DNA of 64,000 bases from Nymphaea colorata (GCF_008831285.2 NC_045138.2:124001-188000), one strand, 5' to 3'. Positions 49,151 to 61,672 are shown, counted from the first letter of the stretch. A program made the numbers and translations. Notes: generated by a model from the letters alone, not told the origin.

Positions 49151-50218
49151 TATACTGAGGCAATCAGTCCCAACCTTAGTAACAAAAAAAAAAAAAATTA
49201 GTAGATACATATGCAGCCTACCATGTTTATTAGTGCACATTGAGGCAGATATAAACGAGATTAAGTTATATCTTATGCCCTTAATTTAAGGGTTCAGGTT
49301 AGGGGCCAAAAATGACCAAATTACCTTGATGGTAATTGTAAGAACTCCCTCTTTTAAGGACAATACTGAAAATAAAAAATATTTAAAAAAAGATAAAAAA
49401 TGCTCATTTATTTGAAAAATAATAGATTCCTTAAGAAAAAAAATTCTAGCTTCTCTCCTAAGAGTGCAATTAAACCATGCTTTGGTTTGCCCACAACTTT
49501 CATCTAATGGAGAACATGAATGTGACTGACAAAGAAAAAGATGGCGACCTTGAACTTGAACAAGGGCGGTAGATAGGTCGCTTCATGGAGCTCAATCTGA
49601 AACTTTGAATTTACATATTGGATTTTCGTGGGCCTGAGTCCAGTTATATGACGCAGCTCCACGAGAAAAGGCCAATTAAAAATTTATTAATTATATATTT
49701 AATACCCGTGAAAAAAAAAATACTTACTCCAACCCTAACTCAAATTTACATCTGCTCGTCACACTATCACACAGTCAATGTCCCAGTGAGAGAATAGGAT
49801 TTACTGAGTTTAAACTTTATGTCACCTTTCATTGTCTTATTTTGCACATTCAAGAATTTTTAAATACTTAAAAAGAGTATTTTTTTTAAGCTTTTTGGCT
49901 CAACTTTGGCATCATATATTTCGTGAATGTGCGTGTGGAATATGGTTCATGATGAAGAAGTTGATGACATGTAGAATCATCTTTAAGCAGCACGAATAAA
50001 AATTAAACAAAAAAAAAAAGTAGTCCTGTTGTTGGACAAGAAAAAAAAAGTAAAACTAAGACAATTTTCATTTCTTTTTTTTTTGCAAAAATTGGAGGTG
50101 GGAATGTCCGGACAAGCACCGAGCCCAAGCTCAAGCACAATTATGAGAAGCCTGAGCTTGATGAGCCCAGTTAAGTTTGGCGGTTAAGTATTTGACAGTG
50201 ATTTATGTGTGCCTGCAT
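49151..50218. other. Intergenic DNA, nothing recognised
   Basis: AT-rich with poly-A runs. No gene. Confidence 0.45.
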
Positions 50219-50400
50219 CACTAGCGGAGTCAAAGATTTTGGCTGGAGTAGTTTTAATTCAATATTTTTAATTCTTTTAATAGCATTTGTATATATAAAC
50301 AATCAAATATAAAAAACATTAACAGAAAATTGAACAAGCTTTGTGAGCTGGTGTAGGCAACTGCCCACTCCAATCGCCATGTCGCTTGGCCATTAGCCTG
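50219..50400 (+). mobile_element. Family B element, copy 6
   Basis: Starts ATCACTAGCGGAGTCAAAGA and has GAGCTGGTGTAGGCAACTGCC before CCACTCCAATC near the end. Confidence 0.5.
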
Positions 50401-50418
50401 CATCAAATAGAGAGCATG

Positions 50419-50581
50419 TCCAGTGATGGAACCAAAAAAAATTTGGCTAAAAAAATTAAAAGTTTAAGTTTAAGATTTTAAAGGGCAGATTTATATAAAT
50501 AAGTGAAAGTTAATAAGGTATTAGTATGCAAATATGACAGTTAAATGGGCTGGTGCGGGTGACCGCATACAACAGCGGCCC
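50419..50581 (+). mobile_element. Family B element, copy 7
   Basis: Starts CCAGTGATGGAACCAAAA, passes AAATTTGGCT, and ends GGGCTGGTGCGGGTGACCGC. It runs directly into family A copy 8. Confidence 0.5.
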
Positions 50582-50779
50582 ACGGGCGAAGCCAGGGTAG
50601 GGCCCACAAGGGGCAGCCCTAGCCTCACATCAAATAATAATAATAATAATTTATATATAAATATTAAAAAAATTCACTTGTTTTATATAAAAATTTTGAA
50701 AAATGATATTTAGGCTCATATCAAAATTTAAAAACTTTAATTCGATCCTCCTCGTGAAAATTTTCTGACTCCACCCCTG
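50582..50779 (+). mobile_element. Family A repeat, copy 8
   Basis: Full length. ACGGGCGAAGCCAGGGTAGG at the start; AACTTTAATTCGATCCTCC and TCTGACTCCACCCCTG at the end. A short (AAT)n run lies inside. Confidence 0.7.
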
Positions 50780-51476
50780 CACCAGCCCAAACATGCATTG
50801 GTCATGGGTATGTGCAGATACTTCTCTCTTTCTCTTCCAACATGCACCTTGGCTAGCTTGGGCCACAGGATGGCCTGTGCAGTCCCCATCAGAAGTTGGG
50901 TTTGGTTCGGGTTGCAATTCATACACATTACTCGGGCTTTGACCAATATGATTATAATAATATATTTTATAATACAGTATAATATTTTATGCAACCCTAC
51001 CAAGGGATAAGCTTTCATCCATTAATAAAGAATAATATAATATATATAAATATAATATGATATGTAAATTTAATTAATTATAATAAATATATACATATAT
51101 ATATTGTAAGTAGGGCTAACTAAGGGCAACTCAACCCGTCCACGATGCCCACCTTGATAGAATTTGAAGGAAAAGAAAGAATGGACTTCCATTTGCATAT
51201 CATTAATAAATAAATATATATGGTTGCATGATGACGTCAGTTAATTGGACCCATATTCTAAGAAAACACTTAAAAATATTCGCTTTTGAATTCTTTCAAA
51301 AACAAGTTCTAGACATTAAACAAAACATGCAATTTTTTTTTTTGGTAGGTTCGTAAGCATGCAGGTGGCATCCTTATCATCAGTTTCCGTGAAAGCATGA
51401 TTTAAGTTAGAGTGTGTTATACTCAAAGGAAAGCCACATGTAAGTCAAGAGGATTATCTGATGACCGAAGAGATAC

Positions 51477-51480
<4 letters not shown>
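50780..51480. other. Intergenic DNA, nothing recognised
   Basis: Very AT-rich from 50945 to 51110. Overlapping opposite-strand frames at 50650-51018 reflect the family A copy. Confidence 0.45.
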
Positions 51481-51730
<250 letters not shown>

Positions 51731-52337
51731 TTTCTATTGAAAAGCTACAAAAAGTTTTTAATTATATATGAGTTTTATGTGAACTAAAAAGGAGCTGCTT
51801 GCAATTTGAATGTGAAAGTCTTTTAAGAGATAAATGTTCCTTTTCAACATTTTATTAGCCTTTGAAAGCATCATCATCAAATCATAATATTTTTTGCCCT
51901 TTGCTGATGGGATTGAAGGAATTTTTCTTCGCTAAATGGACCAATGAACTGCCACAGATATTTGAAAAGAACCCAAAAGAAATTGCAGCTAAAGGTTTTG
52001 AGGATAAGTTAGAATCTTGTATTGCAGAAAAAAGAAAGTGACATTTCTCCTCTTTGTGGAGGAGAGCAAAGGGAATCTCATGAACTTGAGAATTTCAATC
52101 ATTTTGTGGCGATTCCTTTCACATTTGCTGATGTTTGGCGAAGCCGATCAGTTGAGGGTCGTGCTGATGATGTGTACTCAATTCGATTTTTGTGGGTACT
52201 ATTCTTTTTGTACTGCAAATGATAGTTGCAGGACATTAGAGTGGATGAGTGTAAGAAAGACTACTAAGGTTTCGAAGCAGCCCTAGACCGTAGAAGTATG
52301 GAACTCGCGAACCACCATCTTCAAAAAGAGACTTAGA
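51731..52337. other. Intergenic DNA, nothing recognised
   Basis: Two overlapping open frames at 52017-52286 and 52022-52222 lack any recognisable domain. Confidence 0.4.
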
Positions 52338-52740
52338 TAGGGATGTCAATATATATGATTTGAATCGAATATCCGACCGAACCGATATGAAAAAATAAGA
52401 TATGGAAAAAAATTTAATATCCAATTAAGAAATCGGATCGGATTCGGATTTAATAAACGGCATCTGATCGGATTTGGATTCGGAAATACATAAATATCTC
52501 TGATCGGATCGGATTCATTTTTAGACAAATATTATGTATCTAATGCTATTAAAGTTTGAAAATTGGCAAAATCTCATTCAAAATTCAGATTCATATATAA
52601 ATATAAAAATCAGATTCGGATTTGGATTCATTGTAAAATTAGATTTTCGATTCGGATTTAAATAATCTGAATATGTGAATATCGGAAAAAATGAATATGA
52701 TTAAGGATATTACGATTTGAATCCGATCAGTTGACATCTA
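52338..52740. mobile_element. Family D element with short TIRs, copy 1
   Basis: Starts TAGGGATGTCAATATATATG and ends CAGTTGACATCTA. The inner text is rich in ATCGGATCGGATTCGG. The ends are inverted with TAGGGATGTCAA against TAGATGTCAA. No clean 8-bp target duplication. Confidence 0.5.
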
Positions 52741-53420
52741 TAAACTTGGACAATCTCTAGTCCAAATCCGCTTTATCCAAACTCCAAATTTGGGTCTTCA
52801 GATCTGATACTACCGCTCCAATTTGCTCAAACTCGTGAGAATTGTTTATGAAATGGGATCTCGTGGTAGAAGCAACGACCAGGTTCAAATTTTAACGGAT
52901 CCGGATAAAAGAGTAAGACCGGAACCCATCAATTTGTGCTGGCTTTGATCCGATCTTGGCTCGGATCGAGGTGATGTCTACGTATTTGGATTCAGATTGG
53001 ATATAGTTATTCCAATATCTGACTTTTAATCTGAAACTCAAATCGGAAATTAAATCTGCAAAAATACCAGTTGGTGCCCAACCAGAAATTGGCCAATTTG
53101 AGTCGAATCGGTGCGAAACTGATTTGATCCTATTATAGATACAAGAGTTCAATATATTAGCTTAACTATTTTTGAAAAATTAAAATGTTTTGTTTCAATG
53201 TATTTTCTATTTATTTTTAAAATTATTATTAATATTGCTGACCAATTCGTTTAAGAAAAACACATGCATTTTTTTGCCAACCCAATTAAGAGTTAGAAGA
53301 CAATTTTGTTTATGAATCCGACAACTCAAGTTTGAATCCAAAATCCGGCAACTTGGATTCGGATCCAAATCAAATATCGATTTCTTAACATATGCAATTG
53401 GCGTGATATCTCTGGATTGG
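52741..53420. other. Intergenic DNA with family D-like text
   Basis: 52900-53115 and 53290-53420 repeat GGATTCGGATCC and TCGAATCGG phrases. No gene. Confidence 0.4.
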
Positions 53421-54040
53421 ATCATTCCCTGTGCTCACTTGGTTAGTCAGTTTAAGATACATGGAGTACTATGGATCCTTTATTTCTGGACTATTAAGAT
53501 CTGGATTGAAGCCTCAGATCTGCAAAGAATGACCCGAGATGGTGACAGAGAGTGGTCAACCGAATTTTGACAAATTTTAGAATTTACATAAATTTTTTTA
53601 AAAAAATTAAAATTATTTGAAAATATAAATCCTTCTTACTTTTTGTCTTAACTCTACGACCAATATTAGCCAGCCACGTGGCCCAAAAGGAAGCCCATAA
53701 GATCCTGTTTGGGCTACCACGAATTACCGACACGCCTCCTGGATCAGAAGGTCTCACCATATCTCGAATAATCCGGTTCGGTTCAAAAATATCCGGTTCT
53801 GACTTGAGGCCATTTATTTTTCTACTGGAGCTGCCTTTCTCTTGCCTATATTCAAAGCAAGCCGAGTCATGAACGGCACGTGACCAGCCCTCTTCATTCA
53901 CGTTCAACTGTTAGTAGGATCACGTGACAAAGTGGGCATAAAAGTAAAAGGGCAGAAGTCCATGACAACCTTCGCTGCAAGGTTTCGATTCTCACCCCTC
54001 AAAAAAATAAAAATTTTAATAGGCCTCACTTTTTTTTTTT
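53421..54040. other. Intergenic DNA with a possible SINE tail
   Basis: 53960-54015 (plus) has CGCTGCAAGGTTTCGATTC, a B-box-like string, followed by CTCAAAAAAATAAAAA, so a truncated SINE may end here. Confidence 0.35.
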
Positions 54041-54120
54041 GGATAGTGAGTTGATATTCATGAGAATCGAACCAATGACTAACACTCGCTCGAGTTAACT
54101 GGGTTAGCTGAACTCAAGCC
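54041..54120 (-). mobile_element. SINE, tRNA-derived
   Basis: On the minus strand CAGCTAACCCAGTTAACTCG stands in the A-box position and TTGGTTCGATTCTCATG holds a near-consensus pol III B-box (GGTTCGATTCT). It ends in poly-A (plus-strand T run 54031-54040). Confidence 0.55.
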
Positions 54121-54191
54121 GTGCTGAGTATCTAAAAAGAACTGAGTATCAAAAAACACTAATAAGTTTCTCTCGTACCTTAGAAACATTC

Positions 54192-54352
54192 AAGGGAGAG
54201 TCAAGGCAGCTCGCAAGGGCCTTGGCTCCACCTCAAAAAAAAAAAAAATCACTTCTACTATATATAAATTTTGAACAATGATATTTCGGTCATGTTAAAA
54301 TTTAAAAACTTTAATTCGATCCTTTTCATGAAAAATTTCTGGTTCTGCCCTT
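54192..54352 (+). mobile_element. Family A repeat, copy 9
   Basis: Left end degraded (GAGTCAAGGCAGCTCGC). The core ATGATATTTCGGTCATG and AACTTTAATTCGATCC are clear. Ends TTCTGGTTCTGCCC. Confidence 0.65.
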
Positions 54353-54888
54353 AGACACATCGGACCATATGCATGGAACACATTATATATGGCCATGCGG
54401 AACTTATATGAGTCTTGAGTCTAACCATGTGAGCTATGGACCGACTAGGTGCACCTTAATATATCCTTTTAACTAAAAATTTCTACCTTCGCCATTGACT
54501 TGAACTTGACTTAGTTTACTCGGAGCTATCATTATGTAGGACCAAATAAAAATTCACAAGAAAAATGTTTTTGATGTTCTTGTGTCAAAAAAGGCATTTT
54601 GAGAGTTTGTTGATGACAGGCAAACAAAATTTTTTTTTTGGTACATCGGAGCAGTTTAGAACCGCATTAACGATAGGAAGACAATTTCATGATTAGATTA
54701 TGGAGATCTTTGACTGGAAAATGGTGTGTATGAGCATGTGTGCTACATGTAAGTTTGTTTTCTTAGGCCTAAGGGATGTAGCACGACCGAGTGGCCGGCA
54801 ACTCATTAAAAGAGGGTTTGAGTTTTGAATCCTTGTGGTCGTTGTCATGTTGTCATGCTTTGACGTGTTATTTTTTATATTACATATG
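54353..54888. other. Intergenic DNA with a tRNA-like stretch
   Basis: 54780-54845 has ACCGAGTGGCCGGCAACTC and GAGTTTTGAATCCTTGTGG, possibly another decayed SINE. No gene. Confidence 0.35.
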
Positions 54889-55088
54889 AGAGGCAGAGCC
54901 ATAAATTTTTCATGAGGGGAGCCGAAATAAAGTTTCTAAATTTTGACACAAGCCGACATATCATTTTGCAAAATTTTTATATAGGACAAGTAAAACTTTC
55001 TAAAATTTACATGTGAATTTTTATTTTTTTAAAAAAAAAAATTGAGGTGGGGCCAAGACCCATGTGGATCACCCTTGGCTCCGCCCAT
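54889..55088 (-). mobile_element. Family A repeat, copy 10
   Basis: Full length in reverse. GAGAGGCAGAGCCATAAATT at the start, GTGGGGCCAAGACCCATGTG near the end, finishing CTTGGCTCCGCCC. Confidence 0.7.
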
Positions 55089-55763
55089 ACTGCAAATGGT
55101 AGCAAGCATAACCCTTGAACGAAAGAGTACGATCGTAAGTTCATCCAAGTCTCGAAGTCAAAAGTTTCTTCTCTCATGAATAACCTTGGATCCTTATATA
55201 CCAAAAAAATGCTAGAAATAAATAAATTTTGGCTGGCATAGTAAATTTCTGTCACATTATTTCAGCTTTTTTTTTCTTTTTTTCTAAGGGTGAGTGGTTA
55301 GTACCACCGCCCATTACTTCAGCTTTTTTTGTCAAAAGAAAAAATGTTATCCAGTTAGGAATTTCGAATCCTCTGTTTGCTTCACATGCTTAATTTGCTT
55401 AGTGTAGGCTTTGGAAGGATGATTAATTTCAGTGAACTTTTGTTTTTCTTGCATAAGAAGTGGTTACGAACGCCTTTCCATACGATAGTGGAAACTAATG
55501 CATGTTCTTAACCACACAGAACTTGCAATATATATAAATATGATTTGAATTCAACAATAACACATCGTATTTATTTTTCTCAATGACTTAAAATGGTGTG
55601 GAGGTTTAACATTTCATTGTTAAAACAACTGAAGCTACTTATATATGAAAATGGTTCATCTTAAAATTATTCAAATTCTTATTACTAAGTATGTCTAGTA
55701 ATTTCAGTAACTGAGAGAAGTATTTCATCCCATCAAGAAAACCTTAACGCATTCTCTCTCTCC

Positions 55764-55766
<3 letters not shown>
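55089..55766. other. Intergenic DNA, nothing recognised
   Basis: No gene; distal upstream region of the U-box gene. Confidence 0.45.

Positions 55767-55812
<46 letters not shown>
55767..55812. repeat. (AT)n microsatellite
   Basis: About 23 units, preceded by CTCTCTCTCCC. Confidence 0.95.
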
Positions 55813-55815
<3 letters not shown>

Positions 55816-56232
55816 GCTTGTACGAACTCACCCCGACAGTGCGGCTGTAAAGGGACAAAGTTTTTCGAATGCCTGTGTACTCAACAGTTTTCTTTCTATT
55901 TTTCGATTTACAGATACGAAAACTGTGCTTGATCGACAAAAATCACAAGGTGGGGACAAAGCGGTCATTCTTCACACGCATCAGACCTTCATCAAAGCTC
56001 AAAGGCGTCAAAAAAATCGATAACCAAAAAATTAGGAAAGAAAAGATCAGAAATTTTGAAAAAAAAATTGTTTCGAAGAAAAAGTTTGGAACGCTAAAAA
56101 GGAGATCACAGTTTCAAACGCTTTAATGGCAGACAAGATAGCATTCAAACATCCCACCGTTGTCCACCAGCATTACATCAATCCCCCCGCCCTTCTTTTG
56201 ACTGCACTCCCCACCAATCACACTCAGGAGAC
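55813..56232 (+). promoter_or_regulatory. Promoter region of the U-box gene
   Basis: Lies between the microsatellite and the CT-rich tract. A Lys-rich open frame (55869-56126) is probably chance. No clear TATA box. Confidence 0.35.
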
Positions 56233-56280
56233 TCTCTCTCTCTCTCTCCCTCTTCCTCTTTCCCCCCTCTCTCTCTCTTC
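56233..56280 (+). promoter_or_regulatory. CT-rich tract, likely at the start of the leader
   Basis: CTCTCTCTCTCTCCCTC and further C/T-only text. Y-rich patches like this are common near plant transcription starts and in leaders. Confidence 0.4.
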
Positions 56281-56604
56281 TGCATTGTGGTTAACGGTTT
56301 TCTCCCTTTCTTGCCTTGTTGTATTCTCTTTGTCCTCTCCCTACTTTTCCTGGATCGCCACTCCATTATTTTGAGAATTGATGGATACCCATTATGGTTT
56401 TTGATAGAAATAGGGGGCTGTGGTGTTGATTCTTGGTTGCCCCATCAGTGGCCTTGTACCCTCTCTAGTCATTATCTATGGTGCTGGCCTTGCTATTTTC
56501 AGTGAACAGACTATTGATGAATCTTTAGGTGGGTTGGTCTGTCCCAGCAATGGCGGTAGTTTCAATCTGGTCAAGGGACTAATGATTTTTTTTTTCTTCT
56601 CCGG

Positions 56605-57026
56605 GTGAGTGGCAATCAACGCTTCTTCTTTAGAGGAGGTAGTGAGCCACTGATTCTCTTCTTCTGTTGCATATAAGTTGGTGGAGGATGCCTCTCTTGT
56701 AGTGAGTCTCCATTCTTTTCCGTCCGCCTCCGTGCACCTTCATTTTCACCCTCTATGCTTTCTGTTTGCTGCCTTTCTAAGAAACTTGCAGAATACTTCA
56801 AGACCCACATTTTAAAATTTCGAGTTTGATCTGCCATTTGATTTGTTTTGCTTTGTTTCTAAATCTGTGTGTGCTTCTAAACTCGAGCTCTTCCTGATAA
56901 AAGTTTTTTGTTAACAAATGCTTCTCCGTCGTCTCCAGTTTGTCTTATTATTGAAGAGTTGATGTAGAGTCTGAAAACCGTTCTATAATCTCCAAAATCC
57001 GATTAATTTTCTCTTCTTTTCAACAG
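56605..57026 (+). other. Candidate intron in the 5' leader of the U-box gene
   Basis: A strong donor CCGG/GTGAGT at 56605 and a strong acceptor with pyrimidine tract (TCTTCTTTTCAACAG, ending 57026) would remove 422 bases upstream of the intronless coding region. Inferred from splice-site quality only. Confidence 0.4.
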
Positions 57027-57213
57027 CCCTAGCCTCCCTCCTCTCTCTGCTAGCAAGCCTTGCAAGTTTGAAGATTTTTCTGTTTATATTGACTGCAAAA
57101 AGGTTGTCTTCTCCCAAACAAGCAATTGGTTTTTACTTGAATTTGTTAAGCGAGTCTGCAAGCCAACCTCAGGAGACTTCTGATTCTTCTGTCGTTGATC
57201 ATATCTGTAGACG

Positions 57214-58464
57214 ATGTCGTTGATAGACGATTTCCACATGAGGATTCCCCACTTGTATAGGTGCCCGATTTCTCTGGATTTGTTCAGTGATCCAGTTACT
57301 CTCAGCACAGGGCAGACTTATGACAGGTCCAGCATAGAGAAATGGTTTGCAGATGGAAATGACACATGTCCTGTGACCATGCAGAGACTCCGTGACTTCA
57401 CCATGGTTCCAAATCGCACCCTCAGGCACCTGATCGACAATTGGTTGCTAATGGAAGCCCAGCTTGATCCACAATGCCAGGAAGTGATTGGCCCCCATGC
57501 TTCAATTGGTTCCCTCAAGTTTAATTTGCAGTCTGTGGAAGCCGCCCCTAGTCTGAAGCTCGACACACTCAGGAAGATCAGAGCTTTAACCAAGGAATCT
57601 GACATGAGAAGATCTTGCTTTGTCCAATTGGACTTCCTTCCTCTGCTGCTTCAGCTCGTGTTCCAAGTCCCCGAACCAAGGAATGAACTAAAATGCGAAG
57701 ATTTGGAACTTGCAGAAGAAGGTCTCTGCTGCATCCTGAACTTACTCAAGCCCCCTTGCACAGACAAGTTTGCAGCACTGAACATGATGAAGAGTTCTGC
57801 TTGTCTCAATCCCTTGCTTAATTTACTGGAGCAAGGGGGAACGAAGATCAAAATGAGTGTGTGCCAACTTGTGGAAGCAATTACTTCTTTTCCGCAGACA
57901 CAGGGACTCAATTTGATCTTGGGGAAAACTGAGAGACTAGTAAGAGGTTTGGTTCGTCTTCTTCAGTGCAGGAAGCATATCAGCCTATCAAATGCAGCAC
58001 TTCGAGCTGTTCGTGGTCTCTGTTCTTTGAATTCAAACCATGAAGACATCATCAGAGCTGGAGCAATGGACGGCCTGATTGCATCTATTCAAGAGGATGA
58101 CAAGCGCATCACCTCCTGTGCTCTAACCACAATTGAGGTTCTATCAATTCACGACAGCGGGAAAAGGGCCTTGGTTGATAATGAAAAGGCAGTCCCTGTT
58201 CTCGTCAAGATGCTCTTCAGAGTCTCTGACAGTGGAGGAAGCGAAATCGCTGTTGGTTTGCTTCTGGATGTCTGTCAAAATTCACCGCAGGCTCAGGAAA
58301 CAGCAATCCGAGCCGGCGCTGTGACTCAGATATTGCTTCTGTTACAAAGCCAATGCAGCTTCAGGGCAAAAAGCAAGGCCAGGATGCTGCTGAAGCTTCT
58401 CAGATCAATGTGGACTGAAGATCCATGCATGTATGGAGCGCAGTACGGTGTAGTTGAATCATAA
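57214..58464 (+). CDS. U-box/ARM E3 ubiquitin ligase, PUB25/26-type
   Basis: A single open frame of 416 residues from ATG 57214 to TAA. The U-box (about residues 12-86) has YRCPISLDLFSDPVTLSTGQ, TYDRSSIEKWFADGN, TCPVTMQ and NRTLRHLIDNW, matching the plant U-box consensus that recruits an E2 enzyme. The rest is alpha-helical and Leu-rich in the manner of ARM repeats (AALRAVRGLCSLN, AVPVLVKMLFRVSDSG, GAVTQILLLLQSQCS) and ends AKSKARMLLKLLRSMW. Length, lack of introns and the C-terminal wording fit the Arabidopsis PUB25/26 (and more distantly PUB22-24, PUB27-29) group, which acts in stress and immune signalling in the cytosol. The region after the U-box (residues 87-140) has diverged from the Arabidopsis proteins I know, so orthology is open. 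Confidence 0.93.
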   Translation: MSLIDDFHMRIPHLYRCPISLDLFSDPVTLSTGQTYDRSSIEKWFADGNDTCPVTMQRLRDFTMVPNRTLRHLIDNWLLMEAQLDPQCQEVIGPHASIGSLKFNLQSVEAAPSLKLDTLRKIRALTKESDMRRSCFVQLDFLPLLLQLVFQVPEPRNELKCEDLELAEEGLCCILNLLKPPCTDKFAALNMMKSSACLNPLLNLLEQGGTKIKMSVCQLVEAITSFPQTQGLNLILGKTERLVRGLVRLLQCRKHISLSNAALRAVRGLCSLNSNHEDIIRAGAMDGLIASIQEDDKRITSCALTTIEVLSIHDSGKRALVDNEKAVPVLVKMLFRVSDSGGSEIAVGLLLDVCQNSPQAQETAIRAGAVTQILLLLQSQCSFRAKSKARMLLKLLRSMWTEDPCMYGAQYGVVES

Positions 58465-61248
58465 TTAAAAGAAACAAAAAGAAATCCAAAATTTTTTGTC
58501 AGCTTAATGTTATCAAGTTCATTCAATTTGCTGCTAAATGATATCCCACATACTGTTGGTAGTTAAATAATCCATTTGGTCTCTCCCCAAAGCATTTTCC
58601 TTTCTTCCCCCGTCATGATAATGGGGTTAAGGCATCTACATGGGGTTTTTAACCCTCATGTCTAGAAACTTCAGCAATCAACTGGAAGTAAACAGTGTAA
58701 TGCAAGGTAAAGTCCTTGCAATTACCCCAGTTGATACTGTTCAAGGGAATAGCTACAGCAGCAACAGTGATAAACAGTAGCAAGATGTATTATGGCAATA
58801 GAAAAGAGTAAATGTTCCATATATTTTCTGTTATTCGACCGAAAATTGATCAAAATGGTTGATGTCCTGCACAAAAATGATTGTGATTGATAAAACAGTG
58901 AGTTGACATCGTTTAGACCCAAATTGTCTTAGTGGAAAGACAAAAGCGCATCTGTTGATTTCTAATTCTAAGATATAATTGCTGTTTTGAAGTTCATTGT
59001 TGAGGGCGAGAATCTATCCAAACTCCAAACAGAAATTTATTGCAGTCAATTTTATTAAAAAAGGAATCAAGTCTTAAACTTGATTCGATACTGCCCCTAC
59101 CAGATGAAAGTAAAAGGAATACAACTAAAATATGAGTGGCATTCACCTAAGAAAGATCTTTTCTGCTTAGCATCCGAACCATATCGTCAACATTGAATTG
59201 TAGTGTTTGGAAGATGATGGTGTTATGTTACACTACTACTGTGGAAAGTTTGTGTACCATAAATAAAACCATGCACAACTGCCGTCATCCACATTTACTT
59301 TGGTCACAGATGGAGGAAGGAATGACAACTGAGAAGGTACTTTTCATTGATGATCACAAGGGTCGCATTTTACTTTGCTATGATTTCTAAAACTTAGAAG
59401 CTTGTGGTCATTCTTTACCTCCTGTAAAAATGGGAGCCCTCTGAACGCTAAAATTCTTGGTTCAGGATCGATGTTTGGATCACCGTGGGATCAAAGCAAG
59501 GTGAGTGCAGGACTAAAAGGAGAGCATTCTCATCTAACAAAGCTTGTACCTTCTTATGCTTAACTTTGGAAATTATTGTGATTGTGATTTGCCGAAACCT
59601 GTATCTTGGTAAAATCCAATGATCACAATCTGTTGCAGATGTGCCTTCGATTCCATTAGTTACTTTTCAGTGTTTAGCAGCAGGGAGAAGATGGTGTTGG
59701 AAAATTGAACTCGAAGGAGCCGATGGGTTGAAGGTTCATTGAGTTTCCTGTGATTAAAGCACAGTGAGTGGCCTATCCTATATTGGCTTCTGCATATAAC
59801 CTGTCTGCAGCATTAGATAGAACATTTGGTAGCCAACTTGATATTTTTACTACAATGGCATCTCTGTCTAAAGTGAGAAACATAAGCCTGTAGATTCACT
59901 ACGAACATTACACAGTTCTTGGCATCTATGTAGAAATTCAAATTGTTCTCATGTTTTCTTTTGAGGCATCATCAGTTGCCCAAGAGTCCAACTCTGTCCC
60001 TGTTATCATATGAATCAAATGCACCTTTCATTAAGAAAAATCACCGTCAACACAGGAAGTATCTTGGCACTTTGTGAAATATTATTTTAGTCTATCAGGA
60101 TCTGTAAATTCTTGTCTTTGTTGACAAAGAAAAACTATAGGAAAGAACCTTTCTTCCTTGGGCTTGAATTCCAGCCTGAAATCCAACCAAGGCCTATAAA
60201 CAGACAAACTATTCCAGCCATACATTCAGTGAGATATTCCACAAGATAGCAGAAATATTTAACATCAAACAATGACAACCTGCACAGACACAAAATATAA
60301 AAACCAGCACCGCTTCAAAAGCGCTCCTTAAATCCAGCAAGATAACAGGGAACTCCTGCAATATGATTCATCATGTTCTTGAAAAACCCTTCGCTGTATA
60401 GATTCGAATGACTCCGAGAGAGGCATACGCATACCTACAAATATACTGCATCAGAACTGCGCAATTCAGGCACCTTTTTCGCAAATCCAACCTTGTATAT
60501 ATGTTGAAGGTGGTCCACTGCCTATGCATCTAAATAACATGCTCACATTTTCTTATTCGAAAAGAGACAAAAAATAGGCCTAAATATTCATAAAAGAACT
60601 TGGGCATTAATTTTAAAGCCTGAAGGAACCCCATAGCCTCTTCATATCAAGCATATAAAATGCCTTCTATGTTATCGAGTTTAACAAAAGGACAATCCCA
60701 GTTTTTATGGGAGGAGTCATCGTCCCGCCCCGACTCTGAAGTACCAGGCCTGCTTTAGGTGACTAGTAGCACTTTCGCTGTGCTTGAACTGTTCCTACTA
60801 TCGATATTTTATATTGTTTTATCCTTTTTCACATCTATTACATGGAAGAAGATCATTTGGAACTGCCAACTCAGGCTATGTTTAATAGTCTGAGATTCAA
60901 GATCCATGGCTGATCGGGAATCCATCTTAGGTGAAATCGACGGCTGAAGCAAGCAGTGGATTTCATGATTACAGATTTGAGATTAGCATTAAGCTGTCAA
61001 ACCATGGATCTATAGCCCTGAGAGGTTTCTAGCTACAGATCTACAATTTTAAGTTTTATGTGGATTTGTGGTAGCCTCAAAGGGCTGTTTGGAAGTTGGA
61101 ACACCATGTGAATGTGAAGGTGTTCATGAATCTGCCTCAAATTTTAAGATAGGTTTATAAGACACCCACTAAATGTTTCATTTACCGAACGATCGCTTGA
61201 AGTGGTAAAGCATGTGATTAGCGTCCAAAAAAAATTGAATTGCAATTG
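58465..61248. other. 3' flank of the U-box gene and intergenic DNA
   Basis: The 3' untranslated region lies in the first few hundred bases. The open frame 59193-59390 shows no domain. 60880-61170 has family C-like text (GAGATTCAAGATCCATGG, ACCATGGATCTATAG). No gene recognised. Confidence 0.5.
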
Positions 61249-61672
61249 TAAGGATGCCAATGTATCCAATTTGGATCAGATATTCGTTCGTTCAAACTAT
61301 TCTGAAAAAATTGGATATAAAAAAGAATGAATATTTGATTAAGAAATAGAAACAAATTTAGATTTAAAAAGTCACTTCGAATCAGATTCAAATTTGGATA
61401 CATATAAATATCCTATCATATTCGGATTCTGATTTAGTTTTAAACCTATATCTGACAACCTTGCATTTGAAAATAGGCCAGATTCAGTTCAAAAATTGGT
61501 TTTGGTTTTAGGTGTGAATGTAAAATTCAACTTCGTATCAGATTTCGGATTTTAGTATGACATTTTTTTCATTCGTGTTTGAAACCAAATTTGAATCTGA
61601 ACATCTGAATATTTGGAAAAGCAGATACAATTAAGGCTAATATCCAATTGAAATCTAAACTATTGACATCCC
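61249..61672. mobile_element. Family D element with short TIRs, copy 2
   Basis: Starts TAAGGATGCCAATGTATCC and ends CTATTGACATCCCT. The inner text is GGATCAGATATTCG and ATTCGGATTCTG. About the same length as copy 1 (424 against 403 bases) and similar at the ends. Confidence 0.5.

Noticed and set aside
55869-56126. 85-codon Lys-rich frame upstream of the U-box gene
   Set aside because: Basic low-complexity sequence from A-rich DNA, no domain, probably promoter DNA.
56287-56608. Two overlapping frames in the U-box gene leader
   Set aside because: They look hydrophobic but match nothing. The region fits a leader with an intron.
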